Origin: Dehalococcoidia bacterium
GTDB lineage: Bacteria > Chloroflexota > Dehalococcoidia > Lucifugimonadales > Lucifugimonadaceae
DNA length: 64,000 nt
Assembly (NCBI GenBank): GCA_022824185.1
Contig: JAJEAU010000007.1
Span: 1-64,000 of the forward strand
Direction: 5' to 3'
Below, piece by piece: positions 61,890 to 64,000 of the stretch. Numbering within the stretch: the first letter of the stretch is position 1; each line of letters starts with the position of its first letter. Made by a program: the position numbers and the translations under genes. The notes below the pieces were generated by a model. The model worked only from the letters and a program-made list of their open reading frames with translations, made no database searches and was not told the origin of the DNA.

Positions 61890-64000
61890 GTGAGACACCA
61901 AGTCGCGTCATCTCGCCGGGCTGCGATCGCCGCGTTGCCAAAGCTGGTGCTTAGGCGCGCGGCTTCTGAGAAGGTGTTCGTCGGGCTCCGGTTGATTGGG
62001 CTGACCATCGCCGTGGCGGTGGCTGCTGGCGTGTTCATCTACCTCGACGCTCTTGGGCAGTCAGCGTTGTCGCAGAGTTTGAAGGGTCACAGCCAGCGTG
62101 ATTTGAACGTTGCAGTTCGTGCCCGGTTAGATACGATCTCTGATTCCAAGCACCAGGAACTCGTCGATCTGGTCGCCAACACGCGGACACGGGAACTTTC
62201 GAAGGTGCTAGGTCAACCTGTGCTGGCCGCCAAATCTGTGACGCTCGTTTACGACGAGGAGTTCAATCCTTGGTCTAACGCCCGCGCCTTTTTGGCTCAC
62301 GTCACGGGGATTGAAGAAGTCGCCACGATTGTCGAAGGTCGATGGCCTTCTGATCTCTCAGCCGGGGACATCGTCGAGGTCGCGATATCGACCGCTGAGG
62401 CAAGATACCTAGGTGCGAAGCAGGGTACGATCGTGCATCTGACCTCTCCAACATCGGAGCAGATCGACTTCAACGTGCGGATCGTCGGCATATTCGAACG
62501 ATCAGATTTGGATGCCGCTCAATGGTCCGCCATGGACACTGGACTTGGTGCCGCAAGCGCTGCGTTCGAATTCTCACCCTTTGTCGTGACGGAATCGACG
62601 CTTATCGACACCGTCAGCGTTCAAATGCCGGATACCGAGGTGCGTTATTTCTGGGCGTTCGAGACGCAGATCGATAGGGTTCACTCTCGAGATGCCGAAC
62701 GGATATTGGAAGACTTGGATGCGCAACAGGATGCTTTGAGGCAGGAGCTGCAGGGGTACCAGCGAATCACCACTCTGGATGACGCTCTAGCCGACTTTTT
62801 GGTTAGTTCGGAGATTTCCAGAGGTTTGATGATGTCGGTAGGGGCCGTAATCGCCGTCGCCTCGTTGACGTTTGCGGCATTGGTCGCGGCGCAAGCTCGA
62901 GACATCCGCTTCAGCGAAACCGGAATGGTGCGTGCGCGTGGTGCGACAACGGCGCAAGAGATTACGTTGATGACTGGCGAAACGCTACTGATAGCTGTTT
63001 TTTCGCTGGTCGCAGGGGTGGTTATCGCGTTGTTGGGTGTCGCGCTGGCAGGACGTTTGCCAGTCTTGAGTGAACTAACCGGCGGCGAATTCCTTCCGGC
63101 GAGTGTTTCGGTTCAGTCGATCAGCGCCGCGGTCGGGGCCGCTTTGGTCGGATTGTTAGCCCTTCTTGTGCCTTCGATCCGGCGTGATGCATCGACCGCG
63201 TCGGAGTTGACGAACCGATTGGCGCGCCCACCCACGCGCAATCTAGTGCAACGCTACTACCTTGACGTGGTTCTCCTGTGTATCGGAGTGGCGGCATTGT
63301 GGCAGTTGTCTCAAGAGGATCTATACATATCGAGCAGCGCGCTCGGTGAGGGATTCAGCAATCGACTGGCGTTGGCGATGCCTGCGGCGACAGCCGCTGG
63401 TGGGGCGATCGTCCTACTCAGATTCCTACCCTTCCTCCTCGGCGGGATAGCGGAAGTGATCTCGCGCATGCCTTCGGCGTTCCGTGTTTCGCCAGCGCTT
63501 CCTCTCGCCTTATGGTCGCTGGCACGCAATCCGCGTTCGAGTATGGGTCTGATGCTTCTCATCATCTTGGCTGCAACGATCGGGGTTTTGCTCGCGATCC
63601 TTTCACCGTCTATCGACCAATACGCAGTCGACGACGCGCGGTTCAGAGTCGGCTCGGATTTGCGTCTTTCGGGAATGATCTTGAGAAATCGCAGCAATCT
63701 GCATCGATCGATCGATCAACTTTCAGGCAGATTCGGGGAGGCGGTTATGGCACCCGTGGCGCGTGCCGCAGGGACGATCGGATCATCCACCGGGAATGAA
63801 CCGGTGACGGTTCTTGGGATCGACACGGAACGTTTACCTGAGGCGATCTGGTGGCGTGAAGACCTTGCTTCGGAAACACCAGATGGTTTAGCCGCGTTGG
63901 TGAAGTCTAACGACACCGATGGCTATCTGATCCCTGACGACGCCGATTGGCTGACGGCGCTCGTAAAACCCGACACGCAACGCAACGACACGGGACTGGT
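61890..64000 (+). CDS. FtsX-type ABC permease, second gene, truncated by window end
   Basis: A frame from GTG 61890 runs to the window end (703 codons, no stop). An N-terminal helix (LRLIGLTIAVAVAAGVFIYLD) is followed by an extracytoplasmic domain and three spans near 315-420: GLMMSVGAVIAVASLTFAALVA, LLIAVFSLVAGVVIALLGV and AAVGAALVGLLALLVPS. A second FtsX unit begins afterward (SMGLMLLIILAATIGVLLAIL). It starts 12 bases after the first permease gene, so the two probably form one complex. Confidence 0.82.
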   Translation, partial: MRHQVASSRRAAIAALPKLVLRRAASEKVFVGLRLIGLTIAVAVAAGVFIYLDALGQSALSQSLKGHSQRDLNVAVRARLDTISDSKHQELVDLVANTRTRELSKVLGQPVLAAKSVTLVYDEEFNPWSNARAFLAHVTGIEEVATIVEGRWPSDLSAGDIVEVAISTAEARYLGAKQGTIVHLTSPTSEQIDFNVRIVGIFERSDLDAAQWSAMDTGLGAASAAFEFSPFVVTESTLIDTVSVQMPDTEVRYFWAFETQIDRVHSRDAERILEDLDAQQDALRQELQGYQRITTLDDALADFLVSSEISRGLMMSVGAVIAVASLTFAALVAAQARDIRFSETGMVRARGATTAQEITLMTGETLLIAVFSLVAGVVIALLGVALAGRLPVLSELTGGEFLPASVSVQSISAAVGAALVGLLALLVPSIRRDASTASELTNRLARPPTRNLVQRYYLDVVLLCIGVAALWQLSQEDLYISSSALGEGFSNRLALAMPAATAAGGAIVLLRFLPFLLGGIAEVISRMPSAFRVSPALPLALWSLARNPRSSMGLMLLIILAATIGVLLAILSPSIDQYAVDDARFRVGSDLRLSGMILRNRSNLHRSIDQLSGRFGEAVMAPVARAAGTIGSSTGNEPVTVLGIDTERLPEAIWWREDLASETPDGLAALVKSNDTDGYLIPDDADWLTALVKPDTQRNDTGL

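Overview
The window looks like a chromosomal segment of an uncultured, probably Gram-positive-lineage or monoderm-like bacterium. My best inference is a marine or host-associated member of the Chloroflexota (SAR202/Dehalococcoidia-like). The inference rests on an archaeal/actinobacterial-type ValRS behind a T-box leader, family-5 solute-binding lipoproteins with long Val/Glu-rich stalks, three divergent enolase-superfamily enzymes, a sulfatase, MFS pairs and a secreted di-haem protein. There is no rRNA, and I found no tRNA or CRISPR array. No taxonomic marker in the window settles the assignment.

Layout. 1-3.4 kb: a purine-rich (minus strand) structured-looking stretch, then a DNA methyltransferase fused to an HNH nuclease, followed by a nuclease-like gene that lacks a normal start codon. 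3.4-6.9 kb: valS with a T-box leader on the minus strand. Three palindromic repeats sit in or beside this locus: one in-frame inside valS, one inside the T-box leader, one beside a decayed duplicate of the valS 3' end. 7-11.1 kb: a translationally coupled operon of three unknown genes, a membrane-anchored protein, an interrupted mini-gene, a DUF1801 protein and a further unknown. 11.1-15.6 kb: secA, a HicA remnant, prs and an ArsC-like protein. 15.7-21.2 kb: an MFS gene, then the overlapping cluster ispH, DUF192 lipoprotein, enlarged phosphoglycerate mutase.

21.2-31.9 kb: SDR and mandelate-racemase-type enzyme, DUF4238 gene, a structured intergenic element with a 36-codon membrane peptide gene, a DrrA-type ABC exporter, two tandem MFS paralogues and a sulfatase. 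31.9-38.4 kb: a complete oligopeptide-type ABC importer (two ATPases and two permeases on minus, binding protein divergent on plus, ending in twin terminators). 38.4-43 kb: crotonase, rhodanese, DUF2442/DUF4160 pair, sugar-isomerase-like protein, DUF3500 protein, small membrane protein. 43.1-48.5 kb: a second importer with binding protein and two permeases but no ATPases, followed by an amidohydrolase. 48.5-58.5 kb: orphan HigA, aldo/keto reductase, PHP hydrolase, two more enolase-superfamily enzymes, formate-THF ligase, lipoprotein, di-haem protein and a Gfo/Idh/MocA dehydrogenase. 58.6-64 kb: two large FtsX-type permeases, the second cut off by the window end.

As a whole the segment combines housekeeping genes (valS, secA, prs, ispH, gpmI-like, fhs) with a scavenging repertoire: peptide/solute import feeding acid-sugar dehydratases, SDR/AKR/Gfo-Idh oxidoreductases, an amidohydrolase and a sulfatase. 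Debris of toxin-antitoxin and restriction systems lies between the housekeeping blocks. The least explained parts are the methyltransferase-HNH/nuclease pair, the 7-8.8 kb operon and the two structured intergenic regions.
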